Assembly (NCBI GenBank): GCA_963573385.1
Contig: CAUYLG010061941.1
Coordinates: 49,029-113,028 of the forward strand
DNA: 64,000 bases
Direction: 5' to 3'
Source of the DNA: Cacajao melanocephalus
Lineage: Eukaryota > Chordata > Mammalia > Primates > Pitheciidae
In this document: positions 11,652 through 24,221 of the stretch, one piece after another
How the letters are laid out: each line of letters begins with the position of its first letter
Numbering within the stretch: the first letter of the stretch is position 1
The notes under the pieces: generated by a model
Database searches by the model: none
What the model saw: the letters and a program-made list of their open reading frames with translations, nothing else
What the model was told of the DNA's origin: nothing
Translations under genes and position numbers: made by a program

Positions 11652-11685
11652 ACACTTGATCTTAGCCTCCGGGCTGAGAATTGAT
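11652..11685 (-). pseudogene. U2 snRNA 5'-end-like fragment
   Basis: On the minus strand the segment starts at the position of U2 nucleotide 1 and runs to about nucleotide 34. The last 16 bases (GGCTAAGATCAAGTGT) are identical to U2 as I know it, and 11 of the first 18 also match, 27 of 34 in all. Similarity ends abruptly after that, so it would be a 3'-truncated U2 pseudogene of a kind common in primate genomes. No promoter element was sought or seen. A chance match cannot be excluded because the fragment is short. Confidence 0.5.
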
Positions 11686-13969
11686 TAGGTTGTGATTTCT
11701 TAATCAAGTTTTGTTGGGAGCTCTGATTCTGAATTAGAGTGCCATTGGCTGCTGTTGTGTCAACTCTAGTTGACACACCTAAGTCTGAGGCTTAAGAAGC
11801 ACAGTAAAGCTGCTATGAATTACTAGCTATGGAAATTTTCCTCAAAGCTTCATTGTCTAAACTCTGAACCTCATCGTAACCTCAGTTCTGCCTAGCACCT
11901 AACTAGTAGGTTTCACAATTTGATGTCCCCTGGGTGTGCTGTCCCACTTGGAATTGGCAAATGAGTTCTGGACAAGTATTATTGGCCCATGATCCCTGTG
12001 GAAACCAGAGTTGCAGAATTGTTTCCTGGCTCCATTCTTATTGTCACGAGTAAGGGCTTTGACTTCTAACAGCCAGGAAGGGAGCCTGGGCAGACAGGAT
12101 ATTCCCTAAGTATAATGAGATCTGGCAACTGACTGCAGGGTGGTAAAAGGTACAAGGGGAGGAGAGGCTTGTATGTAAAACAGAGACTCGTCTAGATTCC
12201 AGGGGTCTACATTTGATGGGGCAAAAACCTTGATAATCCATAGTTGAAACATCCTTTGTTGGCCTGATATATTCTGTCACTGTTTGAAATTAGGAAAACC
12301 TCATTGACCAAACTGATTAGCAAATATTAATGAACTAATTCAGTGAAAAAGTATTTGACTCAAATGAGCAACAGATGTAATGTTCCATTGTAGACTTTAT
12401 TTAAATATTTGTCTGGCTAATTTGCCCAACATTTTAATATTCATCATACATATGGGCATATTCTGGAAAGATACATTTGGTTTTCTGGCTTTCCATCTCT
12501 GTCAGGAGGTATCCTGGGTCATGTAGCTTGTGTCATTTGTCGTTGACTAGTTAGACTTTTAATTGTTTCCATTATGTGAAGGAGAATGATGGGAAGAGTA
12601 CGAAGGGAGAATTTTCTGGAAATGGTGTTAAATTCTGACATAACTTTCTAAACCATCCTCTTGTTCTTTGCTGACCTGAACTGCAAAGTCAAGTGCACAG
12701 ATGTGCTTAGGAAGCCAACAGTGCCAGGTGCCCCCAGGGCCTTGGAGGTGAAGTGTGGATACACTCAACTCCCACAGAGCTGACTCTGAGCTCACCGCCC
12801 AGACGGTTGCAATAAAACCCTCCTTTCACTTGAAAGTATAATTTAAAAAATAAAAAAATCATAAAACAACCCTGCTCTGTACAGTATTATCCCAGGCAAG
12901 CATAGGAAATCAAGTCTGAGTCACCCATTTAAATCCAAAGTGCTATTTTTAGTTGGCAGTGTCAGCTGTTATTTGACATTCATCCTGATGTCTAGGCCTT
13001 TTGGCCAGAGTTCTAGTCATTTGCTGATCATTAATGGAGTGGGTGAGATAAGACTTATTAACAAGGTTCAGTTTGAGGGTATGGATTGGTGGCATAACGA
13101 TCTTACCTCTTCTCTGCAGAATGATCAAAGCTCAGCAGCTAAGAGCCTGTGAACAAACATAACTCCCACCCACATCTTCCTATCTCCAGTCTTCCAGAAA
13201 TAGGCAGGGTTTTATCAAAGAGCTTTTTTGTTTGAGGCTACCCTATAAATATAATTTGGGAAATGTAGTATTTTGGAAACCAAGACATTTTTAAAAAGGG
13301 GCTTTTGTGAAAAATGCAAAGCTGGACTTCACTACTGATGTGTTTATATTCGTGGATCACTCAGGCTTTCTGTGGCTGAAGCTTTGTACATTTTCCCAGA
13401 AATTTGGCAAACCCTTCTTAGGGGAAGCCTCTGGAAAATGTCTTTTGTCCTCAGGCCATTCAGCAAGATCCTAGAATCTGGGGATCAGGGAGTACAACCC
13501 AGAAGGGGCCAGGCTCAGAACCCTGTGGTGTACTAGGCAGGAGGTAGGTCCTTCAGCCCCTCTCCCTGAGGTTATGTTTACTGCTACCCCTTCTGTATCC
13601 ACCATGTCTTTTGTTTATCTGGTGGATAACGCCTTCCTCTTGTTGGTTCTCATGTTTCTAGATTCCAGCATAACATACCTGCTGACTGCCAGGAAGCAAT
13701 TTTCACCCCAGGCTGACCAGTCAAGGAAATAATCACAGTCTGGGAACCAGAGAAATTCAACTGCAAGTCTGAAGCAATTTAATTTATCTTAATACATTTT
13801 CACAAGTGGAAAATGTGGAGGCCAGCACTGTATAACTTAGTAAATTCAAAACATGGACAAAAACAATCAAATCTGGTTTTTCCCCAAGAGTGTCAGATGA
13901 TTGCTTCTGGCTTTCCATTTTACCATGTTTTGTAAATGTGTTCAACCAAAGGCAAAGGCTTACATTCTC
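11686..13969. other. Unassigned sequence
   Basis: No gene, RNA or named repeat is recognised in this 2.3 kb. Open frames are at most about 78 codons. Confidence 0.5.
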
Positions 13970-14480
13970 TCAGAGCTTCGTTATCATCAAATATTTGAGT
14001 TACCAGGAAAACAATTTGGCAATATATGCAAAAATCTATAAAAATATGCCTTTCTTTGTAAAAGTGATTCCATTTCTTGACATATTTTGAAATATATCCT
14101 CAGGAAATCAACATTGTACAAAAAAATTTATATGACTGAATGATCATCTTGAAACAGACCAAATGTCCAAAGAGGGGAGATTCAGGATAAGTAATGATTA
14201 ATTCATGTCACCGAATACAAGTCAGCCATTTAAAACCTGTATCTTTGAAGAATAGTTGATTGCATGGAGAATATTCCATATCACACGTACAAAAATGATG
14301 GAGAGAGAGGCTGAAGGGTTGATGGGGAGGGATGAGACTGGAAGTGGGAGACAAGAGAAGAATAGAATGTGAACAGCTGTACTTCTGATATGTGGGATCA
14401 CAGGGCTGGGGCAAGGTGTGAGCTATTCCCTGGAATGTCAGATGAGCACATACACTCACCGGAGGACTTGTCTACAGCTC
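13970..14480 (+). mobile_element. Old L1 (L1M-type) 3' ORF2 fragment
   Basis: Text such as AACAATTTGGCAATAT, a degenerate TTCCATTTCTTGA...ATATATCCTCAGGAAAT block, GACCAAATGTCCA and GTCACCGAATACAAGTCAGCCA follows the order of the C-terminal L1 ORF2 region. It is highly diverged, with no long frame left. Confidence 0.55.
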
Positions 14481-14689
14481 TATTGGTGTTGGTAAGCTAT
14501 TCCCGAAAATTTTAGGGTACTGAGAAGCGAAGGTGAATGAAATTAGTAGCAAATGGAGACCACATGCCCTCTGCTCAGACCAGGAAGTTACTCCGCTTAT
14601 AGGTCATTCTTGACATGTTTGGTTAAACTCTTCTTTAATTAAAAATTAATGCCAATGAAGATTCCTTCATCTCCAAGCTTTCTATAACC

Positions 14690-15060
14690 ACAGCACTCTG
14701 CATCTGCTTCCCTTCCCAGGTGCACTTCCTGAACTATCAACATCAACTTGCTTGTAATCTATTCACTTCTCAGCCCATTGAAACTGGGCTTTGACTTCCA
14801 CTGTGTCTTTGAGATTGCACTGACAAAGGGCCCTACATTGCTTCCTAATTGATAATAGACTCCTTCATGTTCTTAACCACTTGGACCCATTTCAATTTTT
14901 AATAGCATTTAACCATTTCTTGTTGAAATTTTCTCTAAAATTTTTCAAAGAGGTCATTCTCACCTGGTTCCCCTTCTCTTTCCCTCTTACCTTTTCTTCT
15001 TTCTCTCCTTTGCTGGCGCCTCCTACTAGGCCTGGCCATTTCCATTGACCTCCTAAAAAA
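14690..15060 (+). mobile_element. Probable L2 LINE fragment
   Basis: TTGCACTGACAAAGGGCCC...GCTTCCTAATTG and the later CTTTGCTGGCGCCTCC resemble the sense L2 ORF2 text seen better preserved at 8985-10150. The match is weak and could be refuted by a repeat search. Confidence 0.4.
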
Positions 15061-16129
15061 TGTCTCCTTATGTTTCAAGACTTAGCTCAAAGTTTAATAC
15101 CACTGTGGAGTCTTTGTTCACTCACTCAGGTTACCTACTGACCTCCCCAGAGGTGGACTGATGTGCAGGCTAATTAAAATTCAGCATCAGGACCCTTTAT
15201 TTGCAAAGACCCTGGGCCTCATATGTTCATGAGGTCCAAGATCTTTGTAAAATTTGCAGCTCTAATCTATTTTAATTGTGACAGGTTAGATCTAGAGTTT
15301 CTACTCTGATCAGTCCCTAATCCCCTTTGCATAAGTCTTCCTCATGTTGAGTAGCTTGGAATGGCTGACAGCATTTTGGGGAATTCAGCTTAGGGAGAGT
15401 TGAGTTACAGAATCATTTATTTGGCTTTAATAAGCTATATTTATGTGGTTTATAATCACTTCAATGTCTAGTGAAGCAACACTAGCTGTCTGGTGTAGGA
15501 TTGGCTTCTAGGAATACTTCCTACTCCCCATGGGGCCGATTCACCCTGTGCTACATCACAGTAAGAATGGCCTAATGTGCTGGGCGCTTCGTGAAGGTAC
15601 TTAGGTGAAACAAGGTTTAAACCTATTGACTTCTTTCTAATCTTTAAGTATACAAAATTTTAAGAGAATGATTTGGCCTTCAATCAGATCTAGTCAAAAA
15701 TATAAATAATTAAAAAAACAAAGTTCAATGAACCATGCTAGAGGAGAGACTGCAATGTTTCTGGTCTCCCTATGGAAAATTATATTTAAAAGTCATTGTT
15801 GCATGAAGATATTATCAAAGAGTACACAACCAATATATATGAGGAAAAATCTAATAGAGGTTCGTTAGACAGTTTGTTAATAAAACTACTGTGTAGGGTT
15901 TTTTCCCCCTGGATTTTGTGACGCTTATGGAATTTCTTAGGTTATTTTATATTTGAAACTTGTTGTCATTCCTTTTCTCACTTTAAATAAAATTTCTCTT
16001 TTATACTTAAATTTATATTTGTAATTTCAAATTCTTTTTCTTAACGAGAGTCCTGCAAATCACACTAACTTTAGGTTCCACAGAACTGAGTGCCCCTGTC
16101 CTCCCCTACAGACCCCAGATAGCAGTCTC
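15061..16129. other. Unassigned sequence
   Basis: AT-rich sequence with short A or T runs. No recognisable gene or repeat. Confidence 0.5.
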
Positions 16130-16196
16130 AGTTCTTCACCTTGTAACTCCATTGCTTAGCCCAGGCCCAGATGCTCAAAAAATGTTTGTTGAAAAA
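16130..16196 (+). mobile_element. L2 LINE 3' tail
   Basis: TAGCCCAGGCCCAGATGCTCAAAAAATGTTTGTTGAA is the usual 3' end of L2. Only the last 70 bases or so are recognisable. It ends where an AT-rich hairpin array starts. Confidence 0.6.
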
Positions 16197-16201
16197 TATG
16201 T

Positions 16202-16309
16202 ATCTAAATATTATGATATTTAGATTAACATTTAGATAAATATTAAATATTTAAAATATCTAAACTATTTTAGATAAATATTAAATATTTAAAACATTTA
16301 TCTAAAATA
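16202..16309. repeat. Array of three AT-rich hairpins
   Basis: Three consecutive inverted repeats lie almost end to end. The stems are 16202-16211 with 16216-16225 (10 bp), 16231-16238 with 16257-16264 (8 bp), and 16266-16279 with 16296-16309 (14 bp, perfect). The second and third units are also direct repeats with a 38-base period sharing 26 identical bases. The segment is almost pure A and T. It may be a degenerate palindromic AT-rich repeat that could form cruciforms. Confidence 0.85.
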
Positions 16310-19300
16310 TTATGATGTCACACTAAGAGTTTACTTTATCTTAATGCAATCAGAGAATACAGCATTAGTACACCCTCAAAATTCAATCCCAATTCAGAGA
16401 AATTGCATTCAGGTTCAGTTTATATGCTCCTCTGCTCTCCATATAGCGGTTCCTCATACTGGGTCTCATTTAACCTTTACCATATCCCCAACTCCTAATA
16501 ATTTAGAGACAGAATAAAAGAGAAAAATAGGAAGGGCTAGCATAGTTGACTCATAATACAGTGTGCAACAAAGTGAAAATGAAATTAAAGAACAATGATG
16601 GAAAATATCTGTCAAGCACCCCTTGAAACCGTGGGCTCCTGAAATTCCATTAGCTGCAGAGACTACCCAGCAGCTAGGAGAAGAGTCAGGGCCTAATGTT
16701 TCATCTTCAAACATCAACTTCTTTGCTTTGTGACTTGGCTTTGTCTTAAGGCCTTGCTATTTCAGGTGATAAACTCTACCCAGAGGGCTAAATTACAGGT
16801 ATCCAGCCAGTTGCTCAGTCTGCAGAGTATATACCCATGTCTAGCCTTTTCAAATGTCAGTCGACCTCTTGCCGGTCTTCTGGAGAAATTCTTTACATGG
16901 GATTCCAGATACACTCGTCTTAGGTTGAGTCTAATATTGATTCCTATCTTAAGTTATTAAGTATTAATTCTGGAGTCATGACTACTTAATTTTCTCCTTC
17001 CTCTGGGCTTTATAATCAGAACCCTATGACCTCACTGCAACCTTGACCTCCACCCTCATTCAAGTTCTTTATTTCTTTGATGACTAGTCTTTCCCCATTT
17101 AGGTTCTCATAACCATGGAAATGCAGTCCTATTCTTTTATCCTTTGTAGGTGTTCATCTGGCATCTTTATCATCAGATTCTTTACCTTGGCATCCCCTTT
17201 CTCTATAGACATTACAAGCGAATTTTCCAAAAATAATTCACATTTTTTTCTGAAATATAGCTCCTGTGGTTCCATCTGCTTATCCTCCATATTCTGATCC
17301 TGTCAGTCAACTTCTAAATAAACATAAAACAGACATCCCTAAACCCATGTCCACAGGCCACTTATCCACCACACCTGCTTTCTATGACAGAGAGAGAGCA
17401 CACAAATGAACCCAGGATTTATGAATCAGTGAAAAGACCTGGATAACCCAATTAAGAAGTCAATAAAAGTAACACAATATAGTCAGCATAAATAAAAGAA
17501 AGAGGCCATGGGAAAAAATAGCCACGAAGAAGATAGAATTCTCATGCAAACTTCTAGATAAAATAAAAAGAAGATTTGGAAAACCAAGTTGTAAATGGTC
17601 TTCCAGAGAAAATTGGAAAATAAATCTAAATCCTTGAATTATAGGACAGATCCTTGAAACTAGAAGCAATATAAAGGAAATATACAAGTATATATCTCAG
17701 TGGCAAGAGAAATATTATCTTCTTCTGTGAAGAAAGGCCAGCAAAACTGAAGATACATCTTCTGGGCCTTTGGGGTCCATATGGGAAAACAGCAAAGAGG
17801 AAAATCCAATCACCAAGACAACAGTGTGGGCAGATTACCTTCATACCTTGTAAAGAATAGCTTTGCAGTTCATTTTTTTAATGTGCTGAATTTTGAGATC
17901 TGATATTTAAAAGAATAATAATTAGATTAAAATAGAAATGCATTACCACAAGAAATGTAAAAGGTTAAAAAGGGAACACTTAACACATTCATTCATATGA
18001 GAATTAGTTGGAGGTGGAGTCAAAGTATATTCAAGTCTGAAAATACAGGAACAATGCATTTCAAATACATTAAGAATATTTACTTCTTGTTTTGGAATAA
18101 ATTTGGGATGACGCCAAGAACCAGTTACTCATAATTATAAGTTTTTCAGTATCACAAATTCAAACACAACAATAGCCCCAACCTAGATTTCTCCCCAATT
18201 CCCTTGATAAATTGGCTGTGGGTGTTTCTTGAGAGAGAAATATAACCAAGTTGCATTCTAACTTTTCAGAGGCTTTGACATTCTGCCACCAACACAGAGG
18301 AAGCAAATGGATTTTTCTACCGGTGTTGGTGTAATTTGTGCTCAGAGAATAGAACATCCCAAGGGAGTGTCAAACCATGAGAAAAAGAAAGGTAAGATAC
18401 TAAAATCTGCATCATCTGGTCTTGGCCATGTTTGAAGAATGGTGTTTTGCACATACTGATAGTGCGTACCTGTGTTTACACTAGAAAACTTTTCCTACTT
18501 CAAGTCAGAATAAATGTATACATCTTCGACAAACGAAAAGTTCCACTTGAGAAAACAGGAGCCTCAGGATTTTACTCTCCCCAGGTCACTAAATCTTGGT
18601 ATCCTGGGGTAGACAATAGCCAGTGACAACATCCACATCGTTCTTCATCTCCCTTTTCACCCCCTTGCTAGGACTACAGAATTTCCAGGGACTGAATTGA
18701 ATATCAGTTGTTAACTAAACACAGTGACCATCACTGCTTTCTGTCAATTCACAAGGAAGCCCCCCAAAGTTATTCTAGCAGTATGAAAAGGCAAGAAGAG
18801 TAAAACTGAAAGGTGCTTTTTTTTTTTTTGGTTATATGCTAGCTAATGGTCCCCAAAAAGGATTTCCAAAATCCATTGTGCAGCATTGCATGGTAGACAA
18901 ATACACTCATGCCAGTGAGATGTGTTACACTTTCCTGGTTGTTACAAAGAAACACACTGCCATTCTTTTCCCCTAACACCATTCTTATGTCTGTTTGGTA
19001 CTCCTAGTTTTGGCATATTTCCCTGGCAGGGGAGACACAGTCTGTATAATCTCTGAAGTATTGTCCCAGGAGGAGACCCAACCTTACAAAAAGAGTTGTT
19101 TCCTGAGGAGGCACTGAATGGCCTCACTGTTTTCTCAGGAAGATGCTTATGAGTTCACTTTGTGCTTAATCAACCACAGGCCCAGATAATTCAAGCAAAG
19201 AGGTACTGTAAATAGTTCACATCTGAACTGCTTTGGACAATGTTCTGGCAAGAATAGAAGTGTTCCAAGTTAGGGCTATTTCTTGCACAAGAAAAGCCAG

Positions 19301-19651
19301 GCATTACTTGGTTGACAAGTCTTCTAGGAAGCTCAGCTTTCACTTCTTTAGCTGCAGTGAAGGGTATTATCTCCATGAGCCAAATTCCAGGTGGGTACTG
19401 TGAAAAAGGCCATCTTGGTCTATGAGGGTTCATCAACACAGGTCCCAACTGGGATTTATACATCTTGGGAATACTTCCATTGATGAATTGGGGTCTTATT
19501 ACTTGAATCAAAGGGAAAAATCTAATATTCTAAAAAGCTGAAGTAGCTCTGATAGTTTCACAAAATTTATATTCTTTCAATACAATATATCAGTGAAACC
19601 TCAGTTACATAGGCAAGATACAAGATTAAGATCACTGGCATTTTAAAAACA
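16310..19651. other. Unassigned sequence
   Basis: No recognisable gene or named repeat in 3.3 kb. A T run lies at about 18819-18830. The longest frame is 106 codons (19191-19511, minus), with no motif. Confidence 0.5.
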
Positions 19652-20154
19652 TGATCCCTAAATTTGACCCTCCTTCTATTGAGAGACAGGTCTATGCCCC
19701 CTCCTTATAAGTCTGGCCTTTATGACTGCTTGATGAACTGGATTCAGAGAAAGAAAGAAATACTATGCTAGTTTTCATACCCAGGTTTCAAGATACTGGG
19801 TTTTCACTATCTATCCCTTGAGATGCTCATACTTGAGATTCAACCATTACGTTGGTAGGAAGCTCAAGCAGCATATGAAGAAACTCACATGGAGAGAAGC
19901 AATTTCCCTAGCCCATACTCTCACTGACTTCTCAGATAACAGTACCAGTTTTCCAGGCATATGAATGAGCCATCATGAAAGTGAATCTGCCAACCTTAAG
20001 TCAATCTGCCCAAGCTGACTTCCATGTTGGGTAGATGAGTTGTCTCTGTTGAGCCATTAAAAAAACTGTATTTTCATGAGCAAAGTAAATTATTTCTTGT
20101 TGAAATGTTTAAATTTTAGAGTGGATTACTGTGAAGCAATATATAACTGATACA
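19652..20154 (+). mobile_element. Probable old LTR fragment (MaLR/ERVL-like)
   Basis: The start region (GAGAGACAGGTCTATGCCCCCTCC), the middle (ATGAATGAGCCATCATG) and the end (GTGAAGCAATATATAACTGATACA) resemble old mammalian LTRs that finish with a TTAC-GCAGCAATAGATAACTGA-type block. No clean target duplication is visible, so the borders and family are uncertain. Confidence 0.45.
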
Positions 20155-20434
20155 GTCAACTTGCCACAAGATATTTTTATGCAACCCAAAGATTTAAAAT
20201 AATTACTCCTTAATCTAGTATCAATTTTGAAATCCAAGAAAGCAGATTCAATTTAAGAGATGTGACAGTTTGCAGCAAAAATAAATTTGATGCTCACGTT
20301 TTGGAACAAACCTTGTTAAATCAATAACCTGCCTGCTTAAAATGGAAAGTAATGATATTAACAACAAAAACATAGCACTAGCAGCTATAGCAAAATTTAT
20401 TACAGCAATCTCAAGTACTTATGACAAAGATATA

Positions 20435-20540
20435 TTCATTCATTTACCTATTCACTCAACAAATACATAATTTAATTCAAATGAGAGTCAGCATCTGATA
20501 GTGGCTAGGCATAAAGATAAAATAAAAAGGCACAGTGGGT
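20435..20540 (-). mobile_element. Probable L2 3' end fragment
   Basis: TCATTCATTTACCTATTCACTCAACAAATA followed by a GTGGCTAGGCATAAAGATAA block fits antisense L2 3' end text. It is short and diverged. Confidence 0.4.
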
Positions 20541-20565
20541 AACAATGAATAACAATGATTATTGT

Positions 20566-20720
20566 CTGTTATAGTGGATTTTGTGCTGCTGTGAACGAAT
20601 ACCTGAGACTGGGTAATTTATAAAGAACATAAATTTATTTCTCATAGTTCTGAAGGCTGGGAAGGTCCAGCAGTCTGATGAGGGCTGCATCCTCTGGAGA
20701 AGACAAATGCTATGTCCTCA
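20566..20720 (-). mobile_element. MLT1A-like LTR fragment (ERVL-MaLR)
   Basis: GTGCTGCTGTGAACGAATACCTGAGACTGGGTAATTTATAAAG and the following CTCATAGTTCTGAAGGCTGGGAAGG are the antisense 3' end of an MLT1A/MST-type LTR. It is truncated after about 155 bases and continues into unassigned sequence. Confidence 0.75.
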
Positions 20721-20997
20721 CATGGCAGAAAAGCAAGCAAGCAAGCTACCCAATTGGGTTCAAATACCTTCCACTCTTGTCTGCAATGAATTTTTACTGT
20801 ACATCTGGGGAAACTAAGCTCATGGACTTCAAACCCTCTCCCCTGCCCATCTGCAATGGGGTAGCATTTGCCCATGGAGACCTATGCATGTCTATGGGGC
20901 TAAATGGTTAAATACACTGAAAAAAAGGTGTGCATTGTGCCAGTCCCTTTTATGTTAACCAGTGTGGGGTATCTGTTATATTGGCCTGCTTGGTGTT

Positions 20998-21422
20998 TGA
21001 TGTGCTTTGGATATTAGTCCCCTCCAGATCCCATGCTGAAATGTGATCCCCAGTGTTACAGGTGGGGCCCTAGTGGGAGGTGCTTTTGTCATGGGGGTGG
21101 ATCCTTCATGAATGGCTTCATGCCCTCCCCTTGGTGATGAGCAAGTTCACCCACTCTATTAGTTCATGCAAGAGTTGGTTGTTTAAAGAGCCTGGCATCT
21201 TCTCCCCTTGCTCTCTCGCTCCCTCTCTCACCATGTGTCACACCTGCTCCCTTTTCAGCTTCTACCATGATTGTAAGCTTCCTAAGGCCTCATCAGAAGC
21301 TGAACAGTTGGGGAGGCTGTGCTTGTACAGCCTGCAGAACCATCAGCCAAATAAACCTCTTTTCTTTATAAATTGCCCAGCCTCAGATATTCCTTTATCG
21401 CAATGCAAAATGGACTAACACA
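20998..21422 (+). mobile_element. MST-type solo LTR (ERVL-MaLR)
   Basis: A complete LTR of 425 bp that starts TG and ends ACACA. It contains TTGGATATTAGTCCCCTCC, GTGATCCCCAGTGTTACAGG, ATGGGGGTGGATCC, GCCATGTGTCACA-like text and an AATAAA signal at about 21350, all in MST order. Flanking pentamers GTGTT and GTGGT differ by one base and are probably the target duplication. No internal retroviral sequence is attached. Confidence 0.88.
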
Positions 21423-22059
21423 GTGGTCCTTCTTCACTTCTGCTAACAGCACCTTGCTTCTCTTTTCAGGAACCACTGTCACTGAATATGTTTGCTGCTG
21501 CCCAGACTAGCCAAGGCAGCACATTTCACTCTGCTCTTACTAGCTACAATAATTGTTTTGAAGTTGGATGAGAGACACAAGTCAGGAAAGTTTAGACAGT
21601 CTTCATAGCTACCAGGAGTGAGAACTTCTCTTTCACTTCGGGTTACAAGTCTAGGGGGTACAAGTCTGGAGCTCACTAGGCAACCAGGATTGAGTGAATC
21701 TAATAGAGTGAGAAGCAGAAAAGAGACATGGAGAGATTCCCTGGGCATTGGAAGTGGAAACACGCTACATAAGCTAATACTTCCTGAAGCTCAAAAGATT
21801 CCTAAAATTGCTAATCTATTAGATGAACCAATTTTTCGCCAAGGTATTACTTTAAAGAGCAGGTTAAGAAGAGTCCAGAGACAGGGCTCTTCCCAGTGAG
21901 GGTCTCCTAGTCAGCCTCAAACAAACATGAGGGTCCTGTGGTTTGGCACCAGAGAGCTGACAAAAAAAACAATGGAAACCAGAGGTATAGAGTGACTCCC
22001 AGAAATTCCCCCTACTTGTGCCCCTGGACTCAGGGCTTTACAACAGAGTATTAACTAAA
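21423..22059. other. Unassigned sequence
   Basis: No recognisable feature. A 94-codon minus frame and a 93-codon plus frame overlap and neither shows a motif. Confidence 0.5.
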
Positions 22060-22235
22060 ATGTAATTTACAGCACAATTTAGTTTTCAAGCAGCACCCTC
22101 ACCACCGTTTCTATGAATCCTCACAACCACCCCATGAAGCTCATTGCCATCCCATATTAGAGGTGATGTGACTATAGCCTAGAAGTTGAAGGGACATGGA
22201 TTTGGACCTAAATCATCTGACTCCACTACTCCACC
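22060..22235 (-). repeat. MIR SINE
   Basis: GAATCCTCACAACCACCCCATGAAGC, then TTAGAGGTGATGTGACTATAGCC, then GATTTGGACCTAAATCATCTGACTCC follow the antisense MIR order. Moderately diverged. Confidence 0.65.
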
Positions 22236-22647
22236 CCTGTGAAAAAAAATTTTGTTAGTCTTTATTGTAATCTCACATGTAAAGCATTTTCTTTTGAGTA
22301 GGAAGGAAACATCAAGTATGGAATGAAGATGTAGGAATAAAAACTTGCTTACTTGAGATTGGCAAACTAAAAAGAAAAGTATCCTCATATTTTTAATTTC
22401 ATCAGGATAATTAGATAATATTTTAAAACTCTTATCAATTACTCATTATCAATTATATGACCTTCTCCCCTCTTGAGGCCAGACTAGGCAGCAAGGGGCA
22501 TGGCAAGTGAGGTGAGAAAGGCTGATGGGGGCAGGGGAGATATGGACTGTTAGAGGAGTCAGAGGAAAGTGTACAAATCCTCTCTGCTGTTCCACTAGGA
22601 ATGTGCAGCAAGAAATATGCTGGAGAGGCTAAAGAAAACCGTTTAGA
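22236..22647. other. Unassigned sequence
   Basis: About 400 bases with no recognised feature. Confidence 0.5.
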
Positions 22648-23180
22648 AGGATTATAAATCATTCTACTATAAAGACATATGCACATGTATGTTTACTGAA
22701 GCACTATTTACAATAACAAAGACTTGGAACCAACCCAATGCCCATCAATGATAGACTGGATAAAGAAAATGTGGCACATATACACCATGGAATACTATGC
22801 AGCCATAAAAAAGAATAAGTTCATGTCCTTTGCAGAGACATGAATGAAGCTAGAAGCCATCATTCTCAGCAAACTAATGCAAGAACAGAAAACCAAACAC
22901 TGCATGTTCTCACTGATGAGTGGGACTCGGACAATGAGAACACATGGACACAGGGAGGGGAACATCACACATCAAGGCCTGTCAAGGGGTGAGGGGCAAG
23001 GAAGGGAGAGCTTTAGGACAAATACCTAATGCATGCGGGGCTTAAAACCTAGATGATGAGTTTGATAGCTACAGCAAACCACCATGGCACATGTATACCT
23101 ATGTGACAAATCTGCATGTTCTGCACATGTATCCCAGAACTTAAAGTAAAATTTAAAAAATAAAAATTAAAAAAATAAAA
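22648..23180 (+). mobile_element. L1 LINE, 3' end (5'-truncated), primate type
   Basis: The segment covers the last part of ORF2 (CCCATCAATGATAGACTGG, ATGGAATACTATGCAGCC, AAAACCAAACACTGCATG), then the 3' UTR (GGCACATGTATACC, CACATGTATCCCAGAACTTAAAG) and an A-rich tail. It is only about 530 bp, so it lost most of the element on insertion. The usual ORF2 stop has been mutated: CGG stands where TGA is expected, near 22930, so an open frame reads on into the UTR. Not functional. Confidence 0.92.
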
Positions 23181-23198
23181 TCCTTTATAAAGGATTTT
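23177..23198. repeat. Perfect 22-bp palindrome at an L1 3' boundary
   Basis: AAAATCCTTTA followed directly by its reverse complement TAAAGGATTTT, with no spacer. It overlaps the last bases of the L1 A-rich tail. Confidence 0.9.
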
Positions 23199-24221
23199 CT
23201 ACATCAATGTTGTCCTATTTAATCAAGAAGCTGTCCAGAAGGATAAACTCATGGTTTTGTATAGGGAAAGGCCTGGAAGACAAGAGGAGAAAGTCAGCAT
23301 GGTCTGTAGGGCTATGGGAAGGAGATTATTGGAAGTTGAAACCTGCTACCTTCACCCTGGGGTTCAGTGCAGAAATGAACAGGCTAACAGGAACACATGG
23401 GTCACAGGGGCTCCTGCACGTCCTGTTCCCTCATGGACTGAGGCCCAGCATCCTTAGGACGATGAAAAGATTAGTCAAGCAAGAAAAGGGCTTCCATGTC
23501 ATTTCTAAACCTCCTGCAGTTTCTGGGCTGCATAGACAGTAGGTAGAGAACCTTAGGGCATAACAGGATAGAACTAGGGTAGGAGGCAGGACAGATAATC
23601 TTATAGAAGCTATGGAGGCTACAGCCTTGGCCAAGGGCACCCCACATGGCAGATGTAGGGAGACTCATGGCGATTTACATGTCAGGGAAAGCCAAGAACA
23701 GGAGAGTGGGCAGAGAGATCCTGGACCAGTACAAGTCAAGAAAGAAAGATTAAGGGACCATCAGCTACACAAAACCAACAGCAAAACGAGCCTAACTCTC
23801 CAAAGCAGGTAACAGCCAGGGCCCACTCAAAGTCCAGCACCAGGCCAAGGGTCCCCTTCTCCCCATGCACTGAGGATACATAAGTTGTACTCCCACTGCC
23901 CAGACACCATCTTACACAGAGTTCCAAGAAAAGGAGAGACATTAAAAAGCCTAAGCAACAATCCCAAAGCATTAATTTAACTCTAAGCAGACAGCTTAAA
24001 TGACAGAACCAAATTGGACTGAAATTACTGCGTATATGGGAAGGAGGGAGAGTTACCATTCAGAAAGCTGGAGCCTTCTGAGGATTTTGTATCCCATAGA
24101 CCAGTGTCTGTACTAAATGCCTACTTAGCCCTTGATGCTTTCTTATTCTTCCTATCACAGAGTGATTTGATTTCTTTTTTGGCAACACTATTCCCCAGGC
24201 TTCCTCGATCATAAAAAATAA
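23199..24221. other. Unassigned sequence
   Basis: No repeat or gene recognised. Overlapping frames of 65-111 codons on both strands have no motifs. Confidence 0.5.
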
